Source of the DNA: Marinomonas hwangdonensis | GTDB taxonomy: Bacteria; Pseudomonadota; Gammaproteobacteria; Pseudomonadales; Marinomonadaceae | Length of the DNA stretch: 64,000 nucleotides | Direction of reading: 5' to 3' | Assembly (NCBI RefSeq): GCF_003721245.1 | Contig: NZ_RIZG01000003.1 | Coordinates: 372,001 to 436,000 of the forward strand | Shown here: in pieces, positions 41,426-50,683 of the stretch | Layout: the number at the start of each line of letters is the position of its first letter | Numbering within the stretch: the first letter of the stretch is position 1 | Made by a program: the position numbers and the translations under genes | The notes under the pieces: model-generated | The model's input: the letters and a program-made list of their open reading frames with translations, nothing else | Database searches by the model: none | Told to the model about the DNA's origin: nothing

Positions 41426-42643
41426 TTACTCCTCGTTTAATAGATCTATGGCTTCTAATAGAACATCACAGAAGCGATTGGCTTCTTCCATGGTGTTGTA
41501 ACAAGCGAAGGAGGCACGTAAAGTTCCGGCTACGCCAAGTTGTGCCATTAACGGATGGGCACAGTGACTGCCTGCTCGGACAGCGACACCTTGGCTATCT
41601 AGGTAAGCGTTCAAATCCAAGATATGGATATTGGGTACACTTAGTGAAACCAAGGTGGTGTTCTTCTCAGGCGAATAAAGCTCTATACCACCTGCCTTAT
41701 GCAGTCTTGTGTAAACGTGTCTGGCGAGAGATTGTTCCCACGCCAACAAAGCCAAGCGATCCTGTGTACAGAGAAAATCACACGCTGCGGCCAAGCCGAT
41801 AACGCCTTCGATATGCGGTGTGCCTGCTTCGAGTCGATAAGGTAGCACATTAAATTCGGTGGCTTGATGAGAAACATGGCGCACCATTTCACCGCCCGTT
41901 TGATACGGCATCAAGACTTCTAATGCATGATTTTTGCCATACAAGACCCCGATCCCCGTTGGACCATACATTTTATGACCGGAAAACACATAGAAATCAC
42001 AGTCTAATGCTTGTACATCAACAGGGTAATGGGCCACCGCTTGGGCACCGTCTACCAGCGTAAAAGCGCCTTGCTGTTTAGCGAGGTCTAACATGACTTG
42101 TAACGGGGTACTTGTACCTATGGCGTTAGAGATTTGTGTGGCAGCGAAGATACGTGTGCGATCGGTAAAATAACGCGCATATTCTTCCTCCCATTCGCCT
42201 TTTGATGTGAGTGGTAATACGCGTAAACGTGCGCCGGTACGAAACGCCAGTTGTTGCCAAGGCACTAGATTGGCGTGGTGCTCTAAACTGGTGATGAGGA
42301 TTTCATCGCCTTTTTCGAGCAAGTGCTCAAGACCATAAGCCACGGTGTTGATGGCTTCGGTGGCGCCTTTTGTCCAAATCACGTGGCTCTGTAATGGCGC
42401 GTTAATAAAACGCGCGACGGTTTCTCTGGCCTGCTCAAAACGGTTGGTGGCGCGATCACTTAGAAAGTGTGCGCCTCGATGAACATTGGCATTGAAGCTT
42501 CGATAATAGTCTTGAATCGCGTCCAGCACCCACAGTGGCTTTTGAGTCGTGGCGGCATTATCTAGATAAACTAATGGGTGATCGTAGGCGGGTTGCGACA
42601 AGATAGGGAAAAGGGGACGAAGTGATGTAGGATCAAAAACCAT
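41426..42643 (-). CDS. csdA: Cysteine desulfurase CsdA (SufS-like class II)
   Basis: This PLP enzyme converts cysteine to alanine and enzyme-bound persulfide. The 405 residues show LVYLDNAATTQKP, the EHHANLVPWQ stretch, the PLP lysine in FSGHKMYGPTGIGVLYG and the catalytic cysteine in RAGSHCAHPLMAQLG (class II type). The pairing with a csdE-like gene and nearby tcdA favours CsdA over SufS, as no suf scaffold genes are present. On the minus strand a TACAAT -10-like sequence lies about 25 bp before the ATG, and TAGGG serves as ribosome binding site. Confidence 0.93.
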   Translation of the reverse strand: MVFDPTSLRPLFPILSQPAYDHPLVYLDNAATTQKPLWVLDAIQDYYRSFNANVHRGAHFLSDRATNRFEQARETVARFINAPLQSHVIWTKGATEAINTVAYGLEHLLEKGDEILITSLEHHANLVPWQQLAFRTGARLRVLPLTSKGEWEEEYARYFTDRTRIFAATQISNAIGTSTPLQVMLDLAKQQGAFTLVDGAQAVAHYPVDVQALDCDFYVFSGHKMYGPTGIGVLYGKNHALEVLMPYQTGGEMVRHVSHQATEFNVLPYRLEAGTPHIEGVIGLAAACDFLCTQDRLALLAWEQSLARHVYTRLHKAGGIELYSPEKNTTLVSLSVPNIHILDLNAYLDSQGVAVRAGSHCAHPLMAQLGVAGTLRASFACYNTMEEANRFCDVLLEAIDLLNEE

Positions 42644-42810
42644 GAGATCAGCCCTAAATAAGAGAAATTGTACCTTATTCGCGCCAAAATAGAGAAATCA
42701 AAATAGAAAAACTAAAAACGGAAAATAAGGGGTTTTACTTGCGTTTTTTGGGTGTAACAACAATGATTGAATACAGATTTAAACACCTACCCTAGAAAAG
42801 GTACAAAAGC

Positions 42811-44355
42811 GTGGCGGATTTTTTATATAAAGGGGTCGTAGACTGGTTTTTGGAGCAAATGTCGCAAGAAGCCATTTCTCCTGGTGACCGTATGCCATCT
42901 CTACGAACATTATCAAAACAATTGGGCTTGAGCTTAAATACCGTTATTCATGGATATGAGTTATTGAGCGAAGAGGGCTGGATCGAATCTCGCCCTAAAT
43001 CAGGCTATTTTGTGTGTCACCGTAGCGAAACCAAAGCGGCGCTTTTCCTTGCAGGGGATACATTGCAGGAATTAGCCCAGGCTGGTACTAAGCCCGCATG
43101 GTCGTGTCTGGCCCATCATGTGGCGTTGGTGGATCAAGGTGATACCTTACTGCTTCCCAACGTCCGTCAAGAAGAAGCTCCTTTGCCTGTATTAGGCAAA
43201 GGTCATCTAGCGGTACGCGAGGCCGTCAGTACCTATTTAAGAGGTTTGGGCATCAAAACGCACGCCTCACACCTCTGGTTGGGACACTCTCCTTTGGTGA
43301 TGTTCACTCAGAGTGTGCAAACCTTGACGCAGCGTGGCGATATCGTGTTGGTATTAACACCGTGTGACCCGAGAATCACTTCCACATTGCAAAGTTTAGG
43401 ACGCCAAGTGGTGACTTTAAGCGCGGGAGAACGGGGTGTCGATCTAGATTTGGTCGTGCGTTGTTTGCGTGATAAGCCAGTACGTTTGATTGTCTTGCCT
43501 GGTCAATTCTCTTTTCCTGCAGGGCAACTAATCAGCAACTTAAGCCTGCGTCGTTGGTTGGCGATTATTGAAGAAACTAAGCTACCAGTGATTGAGTGGG
43601 ATTTATGCTCACACCTTGCTTATCGTGCTGGCTCTGTTATGACTTACAAATCGCTGGATTCCTCAGATCATATTGTTTACATCGGTGGCGTGGAATCGAA
43701 AGAAGCGGGTCGTTCTGCCAGCTGGTGTGTACCGGGGCGACATCAGGCGTTATTAGAGGGCGCGTTTTTAAGTGCCGACATGGCGCTGAATGACGGCCAA
43801 CAGCAAGCGTTAAGCGATGCTCTACAGTCAGATAGCAAGCGTTCCCTAACACGGCGTGCGCGAGACGTATGGGCGAACGCTGAGCGCATTAAAGCGCATT
43901 TAGAAGCACGTCTTGGTCACCACGTGAGCTTTGTTGCCAGCAAAGGAGGGTTATCTTTGTGGATGTATTTGTCTACACCATTACCTTCGACGCGTTTGAC
44001 GGCGTTATTGGCCAGCTTTCGTCATGCGATCGTGCCAGGGGCTCTGGTCAGTCACGAAGCCGACGCAGACCATTGGTTGGCGGTGAATGTGACGCTTGAT
44101 GATGTTGAGCCGTTAGCAAAAGCCTTGGCAGAGCATTTGGCCGTTGATGCTCTAGTAACGGATGAGGCCGCGACGGATGATCTGTCAGATCAGGCACAGG
44201 CAGATGATCAAGACGACAAGACGGAGATGGTTGAGGCCATCGAAAGTGATCTTGCATCACCAGATTCTAGGGTGACGGAGAGCAAACCTCAGAGCGCAAC
44301 CACGGAGCCGCTTTACAACCCCATGCTGGATTTAATCAATCACGATTTTGGTTAA
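42811..44355 (+). CDS. MocR/PdxR-like regulator (GntR wHTH fused to aminotransferase-like domain)
   Basis: The 514-residue protein has a GntR winged helix (ISPGDRMPSLRTLSKQLGLSLNTVIHGYELLSEEGWIESRPKSGYFV, about 20-70) and a class-I aminotransferase-like domain (about 110-440). The PLP region is degenerate. YIGGVESKEAGRSASWCV replaces the usual Y.GtfSK..aPglR, so PLP binding by the Lys is possible but not sure. A C-terminal tail of about 65 residues (from about 448) is rich in Asp, Glu, Ala and Thr and has no counterpart I know. The start is GTG 42811 after AAAAGG. It is divergent from csdA across 167 bp; the regulated gene is unknown. Confidence 0.85.
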   Translation: MADFLYKGVVDWFLEQMSQEAISPGDRMPSLRTLSKQLGLSLNTVIHGYELLSEEGWIESRPKSGYFVCHRSETKAALFLAGDTLQELAQAGTKPAWSCLAHHVALVDQGDTLLLPNVRQEEAPLPVLGKGHLAVREAVSTYLRGLGIKTHASHLWLGHSPLVMFTQSVQTLTQRGDIVLVLTPCDPRITSTLQSLGRQVVTLSAGERGVDLDLVVRCLRDKPVRLIVLPGQFSFPAGQLISNLSLRRWLAIIEETKLPVIEWDLCSHLAYRAGSVMTYKSLDSSDHIVYIGGVESKEAGRSASWCVPGRHQALLEGAFLSADMALNDGQQQALSDALQSDSKRSLTRRARDVWANAERIKAHLEARLGHHVSFVASKGGLSLWMYLSTPLPSTRLTALLASFRHAIVPGALVSHEADADHWLAVNVTLDDVEPLAKALAEHLAVDALVTDEAATDDLSDQAQADDQDDKTEMVEAIESDLASPDSRVTESKPQSATTEPLYNPMLDLINHDFG

Positions 44356-44400
44356 TTGAGCGCCATTGAGCACTGAGTAAATACTCGCTCCAGTTACCAA

Positions 44401-44436
44401 AAAAACGGCTTCAACATACTTGTTGGAGCCGTTTTT
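44401..44436. terminator. Bidirectional terminator
   Basis: 16-bp stem AAAAACGGCTTCAACA (44401-44416) and TGTTGGAGCCGTTTTT (44421-44436), one G-T pair, 4-nt loop. It lies between the MocR-like gene and the convergent aminotransferase gene. Confidence 0.9.
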
Positions 44437-44481
44437 ATTGCGTCACACTAAGGTGAGTAAATAAGGCGAGTAAATGTGAGC

Positions 44482-45678
44482 TTAGCCCTTTAAAATCGCG
44501 GCAATCGCATCACAAAGTGGGCCCATGTTATCGTGGGTCATACCCGCCACACTAATGCGTCCTGAGCCAACAATGTAGATGCCGTATTCTTTGCGTAATT
44601 GAGCCACTTGATCCGGTGTTAGCCCAGAAAAAGAAAACATGCCTTGTTGATGTGAGATAAACGAGAAATCTTGGCTGACGCCTTTTGCTCGTAACGTGTT
44701 CACAAATAGGCTGCGCATTTCATGAATACGAGTCCGCATGGCTTTTAATTCGCTCTCCCACAATGCATATAATTCCGCATCATTGAGAATTTCTGCGACG
44801 ACGGCGGAGCCATGGGAAGGCGGGTTGGAATAATTGGTGCGGATACAGCGTTTGATTTGTGTAAACGTGGTTTCGGCTTGTTCAGCCGTTTCACACAAAA
44901 TAGTCAAGGCACCAACACGTTCGTTGTAAAGGCCAAAGTTCTTTGAAAATGAACTGGCGATGAGCATTTCTGGTACGTACTCTAAAAACTTGCGCAAGCC
45001 GTGTGCGTCTTCGGTTAAGCCTTGGCCAAACCCTTGATACGCGAAATCAAACAAGGGCAAAAAGCCTTGTTTGCTGCAAAGCTTAGCCAATTGATACCAC
45101 TGCTCAGGGGTTGGGTCTATGCCGGTTGGATTGTGGCAGCAGCCATGAAACAACACAACGTCCCCTTCAGGCACCTGTGACAAGCTGGCGAGAACCGCTT
45201 CAAAATCGAGGGATTTATTGTCTGCATTGTAATAGGCATAACTGCCGACTTCTAAACCAACAGATTGAAAAACCGACTGATGGTTGGCCCACGTTGGGTT
45301 ACTGACCCAAATCGTCGCTTCTGGTAAGTGTTTTTTAATGAATTCTGCTGCGACGCGCAACGCGCCTGTACCGCCTGGTGTATGAGCCGTTTGAGCAAGC
45401 TGTTTGGTAATAATGGGATGATCTTTACCAAACAAAAGCGTTTGCACAGCCGATCGGTAAGCAGGAGCGCCTTCGATGCTAAGGTAGTTTTTGGTGATTT
45501 CTTGGGCCAACAAACGTTCTTCTGCTTGTTTAACGGCTTTTAAAATAGGTGTATTGCCTTGTTCGTCCTTATAAACACCAACCCCTAGGTTGATTTTATG
45601 TGGATTTGGATCATTTCTGTAAGCGTCATTCAGGCCAAGAATTGGGTCTGCAGGAGCAGCTTGGATATGTTCAAACAT
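44482..45678 (-). CDS. Aspartate/aromatic aminotransferase (AspC/TyrB family)
   Basis: This PLP aminotransferase of class I subgroup alpha has 398 residues. It transfers the amino group between aspartate or aromatic amino acids and 2-oxoglutarate. Motifs are [56 protein letters not shown], the PLP lysine in [18 protein letters not shown], and [19 protein letters not shown] near the C terminus carries the substrate-binding Arg. AspC and TyrB cannot be separated with confidence from sequence alone. The ATG is preceded by GGGGAG. Confidence 0.93.
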   Translation of the reverse strand: MFEHIQAAPADPILGLNDAYRNDPNPHKINLGVGVYKDEQGNTPILKAVKQAEERLLAQEITKNYLSIEGAPAYRSAVQTLLFGKDHPIITKQLAQTAHTPGGTGALRVAAEFIKKHLPEATIWVSNPTWANHQSVFQSVGLEVGSYAYYNADNKSLDFEAVLASLSQVPEGDVVLFHGCCHNPTGIDPTPEQWYQLAKLCSKQGFLPLFDFAYQGFGQGLTEDAHGLRKFLEYVPEMLIASSFSKNFGLYNERVGALTILCETAEQAETTFTQIKRCIRTNYSNPPSHGSAVVAEILNDAELYALWESELKAMRTRIHEMRSLFVNTLRAKGVSQDFSFISHQQGMFSFSGLTPDQVAQLRKEYGIYIVGSGRISVAGMTHDNMGPLCDAIAAILKG

Positions 45679-45975
45679 GGTAACTCCCCAAGAGGGTTAT
45701 TTTCTTTTTTATTATGGATTAAAAGATATCAAAATCAGGCGCTATGGTACTCCATGACGTGGGTAACCGCTATAATTTGAGCCAAAACGGCACAAAGAAT
45801 AGACAAATGTCATTGTTTTAGAATTTTTAGGAAAAGACTTTACTGAGCATGAGCACGTTCGGTCAAAGTAGGCTTGTGTAACTCACTGGGCCGCGATGAT
45901 GTATTAAACACGAGCAAGCGTGACCCAGCATGCTGTTAGGTCTCGCTGTCTGTCGTTGGTACTTGCTAGGGAATG
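45679..45975. other. Intergenic stretch without a recognised gene
   Basis: About 300 bp between the aminotransferase start and the end of the small minus-strand gene. It should hold the aminotransferase promoter, but no clear -35/-10 pair was identified. No hairpin terminator or repeat stands out. Confidence 0.5.
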
Positions 45976-46170
45976 TTAATCGTCCCAGCCATTGGCAATA
46001 ACGCGATCTAAACGTTTCTGTTCCAAATGTTGTTCAATGGCGCGTCGGGCTTTTAACATACGTGCGGCATCTTCCTTTTGGCTTCGCTCCTTTGTTTCAT
46101 TATCCAAACTAATAGAGGCGTGCATGATGTCGGTTTTTACTTCAGTTAGTGTTTCAGCAAAATTACTCAT
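45976..46170 (-). CDS. Small PA3496-like protein
   Basis: The 64-residue cytosolic, highly charged protein starts at 46170 (MSNFAETLTE), where GAAGGG gives a good ribosome binding site; an in-frame ATG at 46200 would make 74 residues without one. The C-terminal half RMLKARRAIEQHLEQKRLDRVIA resembles the short PA3496 family (ARRxIExxLExxRLxREI), annotated as putative envelope integrity proteins, with function unproven. It is divergent from uvrD. A small perfect inverted repeat ACTGTC-ATC-GACAGT (46216-46230) lies between them. Confidence 0.6.
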   Translation of the reverse strand: MSNFAETLTEVKTDIMHASISLDNETKERSQKEDAARMLKARRAIEQHLEQKRLDRVIANGWDD

Positions 46171-46354
46171 CGTTATACCCTTCTGGACGTTCGATGACAT
46201 TGAAATGCATAGATCACTGTCATCGACAGTTGAAAAAAGTCAAAATAGACGGACAACTCATTTTCACGTTAATAAAAAACGCAAATCGATTAAAAATCAA
46301 CTTATTTTTACGCGTTTGTTATGACAAAAATATTAATTAACCACGGCGGAATCT

Positions 46355-48568
46355 ATGGACGTTTCTTTTATCCTCGACTCATTGAATGACAAGCAACGGG
46401 AAGCCGTTGGCGCTCCCTTACAAAATAGCCTTGTGTTGGCTGGAGCTGGGTCGGGTAAGACCCGTGTTTTGGTCCATCGTATCGCTTGGCTAATGCACGC
46501 TTACGAGCTATCACCTTACAGCCTGATGGCCGTGACCTTCACCAATAAAGCCGCTCGCGAGATGCAGGGTCGTATCGAACAGCTGGTGGGCGTTCCTCCA
46601 CAAGGTATGTGGGTGGGTACTTTCCACGGTTTAGCGCATCGATTATTACGTGCCCATTGGCGTGATGCTGGATTGAAAGAAAACTTCCAAATCATGGACA
46701 GTGATGATCAGCTACGTTTAATTAAGCGTATTATGCGTGAGCTTAGTATCGATGACACTCGCTGGCCTCCTAAGCAAGTCTCTTGGTTTATCAATGCACA
46801 AAAAGACGAAGGTCGTCGCGCCGCTCATGTGCCTGACAGCCATGATCCTTTCTCCAAAGGCATGCGCGAGCTGTACTACCATTACGAAGAAGCCTGTGAG
46901 CGTGGTGGATTATTGGACTTCGGCGAGTTGCTATTGCGCGCTCATGAGCTGATGCTCAGCACGCCAGCTTTGCTGCGTCACTATCAAGAGCGTTTTCGCC
47001 ACGTGCTGGTGGACGAGTTTCAAGACACCAATACCATTCAGTATGCTTGGTTGCGTATTATGGTGGGTGATCAGGGCACGATTACCGCGGTTGGCGACGA
47101 CGATCAGTCTATTTATGGCTGGCGTGGGGCCAAAATCGAAAACATTCACCACTTCAGTAAGCATTTTAAAGACGTGCAAACCATACGCTTGGAGCAAAAC
47201 TACCGTTCTACGGGGCACATCTTGAATGCGGCGAATGGCTTGATTAAGCACAACGATGATCGTCTTGGTAAGGAGCTTTGGACCGACAGTGGCGAAGGCG
47301 AGCCTATTTCTCTTTATGCTGGCTTTAATGAACAAGACGAAGCGCGTTTTATTCTTGGCATTATCAAACAATGGCGTGACAAGGGGACGGCGTTGTCGGA
47401 CATGGCGATTCTGTATCGCTCCAATGCTCAGTCACGGGTGATTGAGGAGTGCTTGGTTAGGGAACAGATTGCTTATCGGATTTATGGTGGGCATAGATTC
47501 TACGACCGTCTTGAAATCAAAAATGCCTTGGCCTATGCACGTTTGGCGTTGGATCCGAATGACGATGGTGCGATGGAGCGAGTTATTAACGTTCCGCCTC
47601 GTGGTATTGGTGAACGTAGCATTGGAACCTTGCGAGAAATCGCTCGTGATAACGGCTGTTCTATGTGGCAAGCCGCGCAAGAGGTCGTGCGTCAGTCCTT
47701 GATGCCGGGCCGCGCGACCAACGCGATCAAGGCGTTTTTGCATCTTATTGAGGGTTTGAGTACGACAGTCCAGCAACCCGATTTGAACCTGAACGACATT
47801 TTTGAGCAAATCATTGAGGAAGCCGGTTTGATTCCGTTCCATGAAAAGGAGAAAGGCGAGAAGGGCGAAGCGCGGATTGAAAACTTAAAAGAATTGGTGG
47901 GGGCTGCAGGAGGGTTCAGTTGGAACGATGAGGACGAAGAGTTTAGTTCTCCGCTGATGGCGTTTTTGGATAAAGCGGTATTAGACGCGGGCGATGCACA
48001 AGCGGATGAATATCAAGACGCGGTGCAGCTGATGACCTTGCATTCGGCGAAAGGTCTTGAATTCCCATTGGTATTCTTAACCGGCGTGGAAGAGAACCTG
48101 TTTCCGAGCAAGATGTCGTTTGAAGAACCAGGACGCCTAGAGGAAGAGCGACGCCTTTGTTATGTGGGCATTACCCGAGCTATGGAAAAGCTTTATATCA
48201 CTTATGCGGAATCCCGTCGTTTGTTTGGCAGTGAGTCGTTTAATAGCCCCTCTCGTTTTATTAAAGAAATCCCACCGCAGTGTTTGGAGGAAGTGCGTCT
48301 GCGTTCACAAGTCAGTCGCCCTGTGTCGTTGCAGCGTCCAGACTACCAGTCTGAAAAGAATAAATTGCAAAACAGCAGTTTATTAAACGCTTACAAGGCG
48401 CCAGAAGTCACGGTGAATATGGGCGATCGAGTGAATCATCCTGTGTTTGGTGAAGGCTTGGTGATCAACTACGAAGGCCAAGGCCCACAAGCACGAGTAC
48501 AGGTCAACTTCGACGACGAAGGCACTAAATGGCTGGTGTTGTCGTTTGCTAAACTGGAAGTTTTGTAG
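46355..48568 (+). CDS. uvrD: DNA helicase II UvrD
   Basis: UvrD is an SF1A 3'-5' helicase used in mismatch and nucleotide excision repair. The 737 residues show AGAGSGKTRVLVHRIAWL (motif I), AVTFTNKAAREMQGR (Ia), VDEFQDTNTIQYAWL (II), GDDDQSIYGWRGA (III), EQNYRST (IV), TLHSAKGLEFPLVFLTGVEE (V) and YVGITRAMEKLYI (VI). The C-terminal Tudor-like domain (GDRVNHPVFGEGLVINYEGQG) that contacts RNA polymerase is present, favouring UvrD over Rep. No proper LexA box (CTGT-N8-ACAG) was seen upstream. Confidence 0.95.
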   Translation: MDVSFILDSLNDKQREAVGAPLQNSLVLAGAGSGKTRVLVHRIAWLMHAYELSPYSLMAVTFTNKAAREMQGRIEQLVGVPPQGMWVGTFHGLAHRLLRAHWRDAGLKENFQIMDSDDQLRLIKRIMRELSIDDTRWPPKQVSWFINAQKDEGRRAAHVPDSHDPFSKGMRELYYHYEEACERGGLLDFGELLLRAHELMLSTPALLRHYQERFRHVLVDEFQDTNTIQYAWLRIMVGDQGTITAVGDDDQSIYGWRGAKIENIHHFSKHFKDVQTIRLEQNYRSTGHILNAANGLIKHNDDRLGKELWTDSGEGEPISLYAGFNEQDEARFILGIIKQWRDKGTALSDMAILYRSNAQSRVIEECLVREQIAYRIYGGHRFYDRLEIKNALAYARLALDPNDDGAMERVINVPPRGIGERSIGTLREIARDNGCSMWQAAQEVVRQSLMPGRATNAIKAFLHLIEGLSTTVQQPDLNLNDIFEQIIEEAGLIPFHEKEKGEKGEARIENLKELVGAAGGFSWNDEDEEFSSPLMAFLDKAVLDAGDAQADEYQDAVQLMTLHSAKGLEFPLVFLTGVEENLFPSKMSFEEPGRLEEERRLCYVGITRAMEKLYITYAESRRLFGSESFNSPSRFIKEIPPQCLEEVRLRSQVSRPVSLQRPDYQSEKNKLQNSSLLNAYKAPEVTVNMGDRVNHPVFGEGLVINYEGQGPQARVQVNFDDEGTKWLVLSFAKLEVL

Positions 48569-48585
48569 CTTTGGTGTAGATGGAA

Positions 48586-48657
48586 TATCTCGTTATTTGA
48601 TTTGCTTGCGCCTGCTTCGCAGGCTCAGCGCGTCAGCGCAAATCAAACAACGAGATA
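48586..48657. repeat. Large near-perfect inverted repeat (cruciform-forming)
   Basis: Outer arms of 20 bp at 48586-48605 and 48638-48657 pair with one mismatch (an A in the left arm opposite a C in the right). Inside is a second hairpin, CCTGC-TTC-GCAGG (48611-48623). There is no T run, so it is not a classical terminator, although it starts 18 bp after the uvrD stop. The layout recalls REP/BIME or small palindromic repeats. Confidence 0.7.
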
Positions 48658-48780
48658 ACCTAATAGAGTACTTCTTTGTGTATGCATCGCAGCTCAGCGC
48701 GTCAGCAGGAATTAAGATTCAGCTTACTTTTGTCACTTTTGCGTTTGCCCTTCAAGCAAAGCGCGTCAGTGCAAATCAGG
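48624..48780. repeat. Three dispersed copies of a GCGCGTCAG motif
   Basis: CTCAGCGCGTCAGCGCAAATC (from 48624), CTCAGCGCGTCAGCAGGAAT (from 48694) and AAAGCGCGTCAGTGCAAATC (from 48758) share GCGCGTCAG, and two share GCAAATC. Together with the inverted repeat they fill the 295-bp uvrD to oxidoreductase gap. Confidence 0.6.
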
Positions 48781-48863
48781 CGGTTAGATAATCTAAGCAA
48801 TTTTTTTCAATTAGATGTAAACTGTTTAGAGTTGTAAGTATTTAGTTTGAAAAGGAGTGTAGC

Positions 48864-49919
48864 ATGGCGATTCGTGTGGGGTTGGTGGGTTTTGGTTTGT
48901 CTGGGCGGGTGTTTCATGCGCCGTTTGTGGTGAATGATCCTGACATGACGTTGGCGTATGTTTGCAGTTCTAAAGCGGATGAGGTGAGGGCGTTGTTTCC
49001 TGAGGCGTCGGTGGTGTCATCGGCTGAGGCTGTATTTGCGGCGTCTGATGTGGATTTGGTGGTGATTACGACGCCGAATGCCTTGCATTTTGATCAGGCA
49101 AAGCTGGCGTTGGAAAACGGTAAGCATGTGTTGTTAGAAAAGCCCTCTGTGACCAAATTATCTCAGATAGAAGCCTTGTGTACCCTAGCAAAGCAAAAAG
49201 GCTTGGTGTTTTGTGTTTACCAGAATCGTCGTTTTGATGGGGATTTTTTGCGTCTTAAAGGACTGATTGATCGTGGTGAGTTGGGCGAGTTGAAGCATTT
49301 GGATTCGCGCTTTGATCGCTTTCGTCCCACGGCACAAGCTCGCTGGCGTGAAGAGCCTGGTGTTGGCACGGGGATTTTTTGGGATTTAGGGCCGCATATT
49401 TTTGATCAGGCATTGTGTTTGTTTGGTCCGCCGAAGTGGCTTCACGCCAGTATTGATACGTTGCGAGAGGGCGGTCAGGCTCACGATTGGTTTGAGGTTG
49501 AGCTGGGCTACGATGATAAACGCATTCGTTTAGCATCAACACCGTTTGAAGCGGGTGACATGCGTCGGTTTAATGCACGATTTACGAAAGGCAGTTGGCA
49601 GTGTGTGGGTTTAGATCCACAAGAAGAAGCACTGCGTGCGGGGCAGATGCCTTGGCAGGACGGTTTTCCTTCTCAAGCCGCTCAGCAGCGTAACACGCGC
49701 TTTGTGGCGCATTCTCAAGATACGATTGTGTTGATTCAAGAGGCATCGACCCAAGGAGAATACGCCGCGTTTTATGGACAATTGCGCGATGCGATTCTTG
49801 GTAAAGGCGAGGCGCCAGTGTCGATGACGCAAGCGTGTCAATTGGTGTATGGTTTGTGCTTGGCGGAGTTTTCAGCAGAAAGTGGTCAGCGCATGTCGTG
49901 GAATTACACTGCGCCATAA
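48864..49919 (+). CDS. Gfo/Idh/MocA-family oxidoreductase (YdgJ/YhhX-like)
   Basis: The 351-residue NAD(P)-dependent oxidoreductase has a Rossmann domain (IRVGLVGFGLSGRVFHAPFV, GxGxxGxxxHxP type), ITTPNALHFDQAKLALENGKHVLLEKPSV (EKP catalytic Lys region) and GTGIFWDLGPHIFDQALCLFG (Asp/His of the active site). The closest style is E. coli YdgJ/YhhX, whose substrates are uncertain, possibly sugars or inositols. The gene stands alone with AAGGAG upstream and a terminator after it. A function beyond sugar-type dehydrogenase should not be assumed. Confidence 0.88.
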   Translation: MAIRVGLVGFGLSGRVFHAPFVVNDPDMTLAYVCSSKADEVRALFPEASVVSSAEAVFAASDVDLVVITTPNALHFDQAKLALENGKHVLLEKPSVTKLSQIEALCTLAKQKGLVFCVYQNRRFDGDFLRLKGLIDRGELGELKHLDSRFDRFRPTAQARWREEPGVGTGIFWDLGPHIFDQALCLFGPPKWLHASIDTLREGGQAHDWFEVELGYDDKRIRLASTPFEAGDMRRFNARFTKGSWQCVGLDPQEEALRAGQMPWQDGFPSQAAQQRNTRFVAHSQDTIVLIQEASTQGEYAAFYGQLRDAILGKGEAPVSMTQACQLVYGLCLAEFSAESGQRMSWNYTAP

Positions 49920-49944
49920 TGTAATGCTTTCTGATATAGACACG

Positions 49945-49979
49945 AAAAAGCCCTTCTTTATCAGAGAAGGGCTTTTTTT
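49945..49979. terminator. Bidirectional terminator
   Basis: Perfect 13-bp stem AAAAAGCCCTTCT (49945-49957) and AGAAGGGCTTTTT (49965-49977), 7-nt loop. It lies between the oxidoreductase and the convergent putA operon. Confidence 0.92.
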
Positions 49980-49999
49980 ATTCTGAGATTGAGCGGATG

Positions 50000-50683
50000 T
50001 TAGTCGCTCTTACTGCCCAGTTCAAGCAAGGTAGCGTTACCGCCGATAGCGGTGGTGTTGTTAGACACGGTGCGTTCGGTGACAAATCGCAGTATGTAAT
50101 GCGGTTTGGCAATAACGCTGAGTTTTTCCGCGTCCGTTTCTTCGATAAGTTGGCAAATAAGCCCACTTTTCGCCGCTAGGCGTTGGCTCAGTTGTTGAGC
50201 TTGTGCCGCGTCGCATAGGGTGGCAACACCTGCAAGGTGGTCGGCATCCACTAAAGAATCTTGTGCCGACTCAGCAATGTTTTGCACCACGCCTTCGGGA
50301 ACGAAGGGGGAAATCATATCCATGATTTCTTGTCCGATGGGCCCTACGGTAATAACAGGGTTGCCGGCAATCAGTGCGGCAAATACCTGACCCACTAGAC
50401 CAATTTTAGCGTGACGACCTTCTAGGGCGCTGATGCATAAGAAAGGACCACGACCTTGTGTCGATAGCTCGTTGCGCTCTCCAGTTGGCCCTGGCATTAC
50501 GCGCTTTTCAGCGATGCTGGCTTTGGCGTTTTCAATTTGCCAAACGGCCATTTTTTTCTCGTCGCTTTGGAAAGCGTTGAGGCTTTGTAACAGTTTATCC
50601 GCGCGTCCGTGGACGCCTATTTTGTCCCACGCTTCAAACACTTTCTGAGCGACCTGAATTTGGATAGGTTGTACGATTGTCAT
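50000..50683 (-). CDS. Detached C-terminal (ALDH-superfamily-fold) domain of long PutA
   Basis: The 227-residue protein matches, in my memory of E. coli PutA, the region after the P5C dehydrogenase domain. RVMPGPTGERNEL corresponds to RLLPGPTGERN, and the end TERTVSNNTTAIGGNATLLELG to the ERSLSVNTAAAGGNASLMTIG-like tail. In long PutA this domain and its tail cover the substrate-channelling tunnel (established). It has no catalytic Cys or Glu of its own. Its ATG is 14 bp after the putA stop with a strong GGGGAG, so it is a real separate gene, not a sequencing error. It probably binds PutA in trans (inference). Confidence 0.85.
   Translation of the reverse strand: MTIVQPIQIQVAQKVFEAWDKIGVHGRADKLLQSLNAFQSDEKKMAVWQIENAKASIAEKRVMPGPTGERNELSTQGRGPFLCISALEGRHAKIGLVGQVFAALIAGNPVITVGPIGQEIMDMISPFVPEGVVQNIAESAQDSLVDADHLAGVATLCDAAQAQQLSQRLAAKSGLICQLIEETDAEKLSVIAKPHYILRFVTERTVSNNTTAIGGNATLLELGSKSD

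Noticed and set aside
46216..46230. ACTGTC-ATC-GACAGT upstream of uvrD as a LexA (SOS) box
   Set aside because: The CTGT and ACAG halves are 5 bases apart, not the 8 required for the gammaproteobacterial LexA site.
48546..48791. An 81-codon frame across the uvrD end and repeat region
   Set aside because: Its repeated LSASA words come from the DNA repeats (GCGCGTCAG). It overlaps uvrD in another frame and has no start signal.
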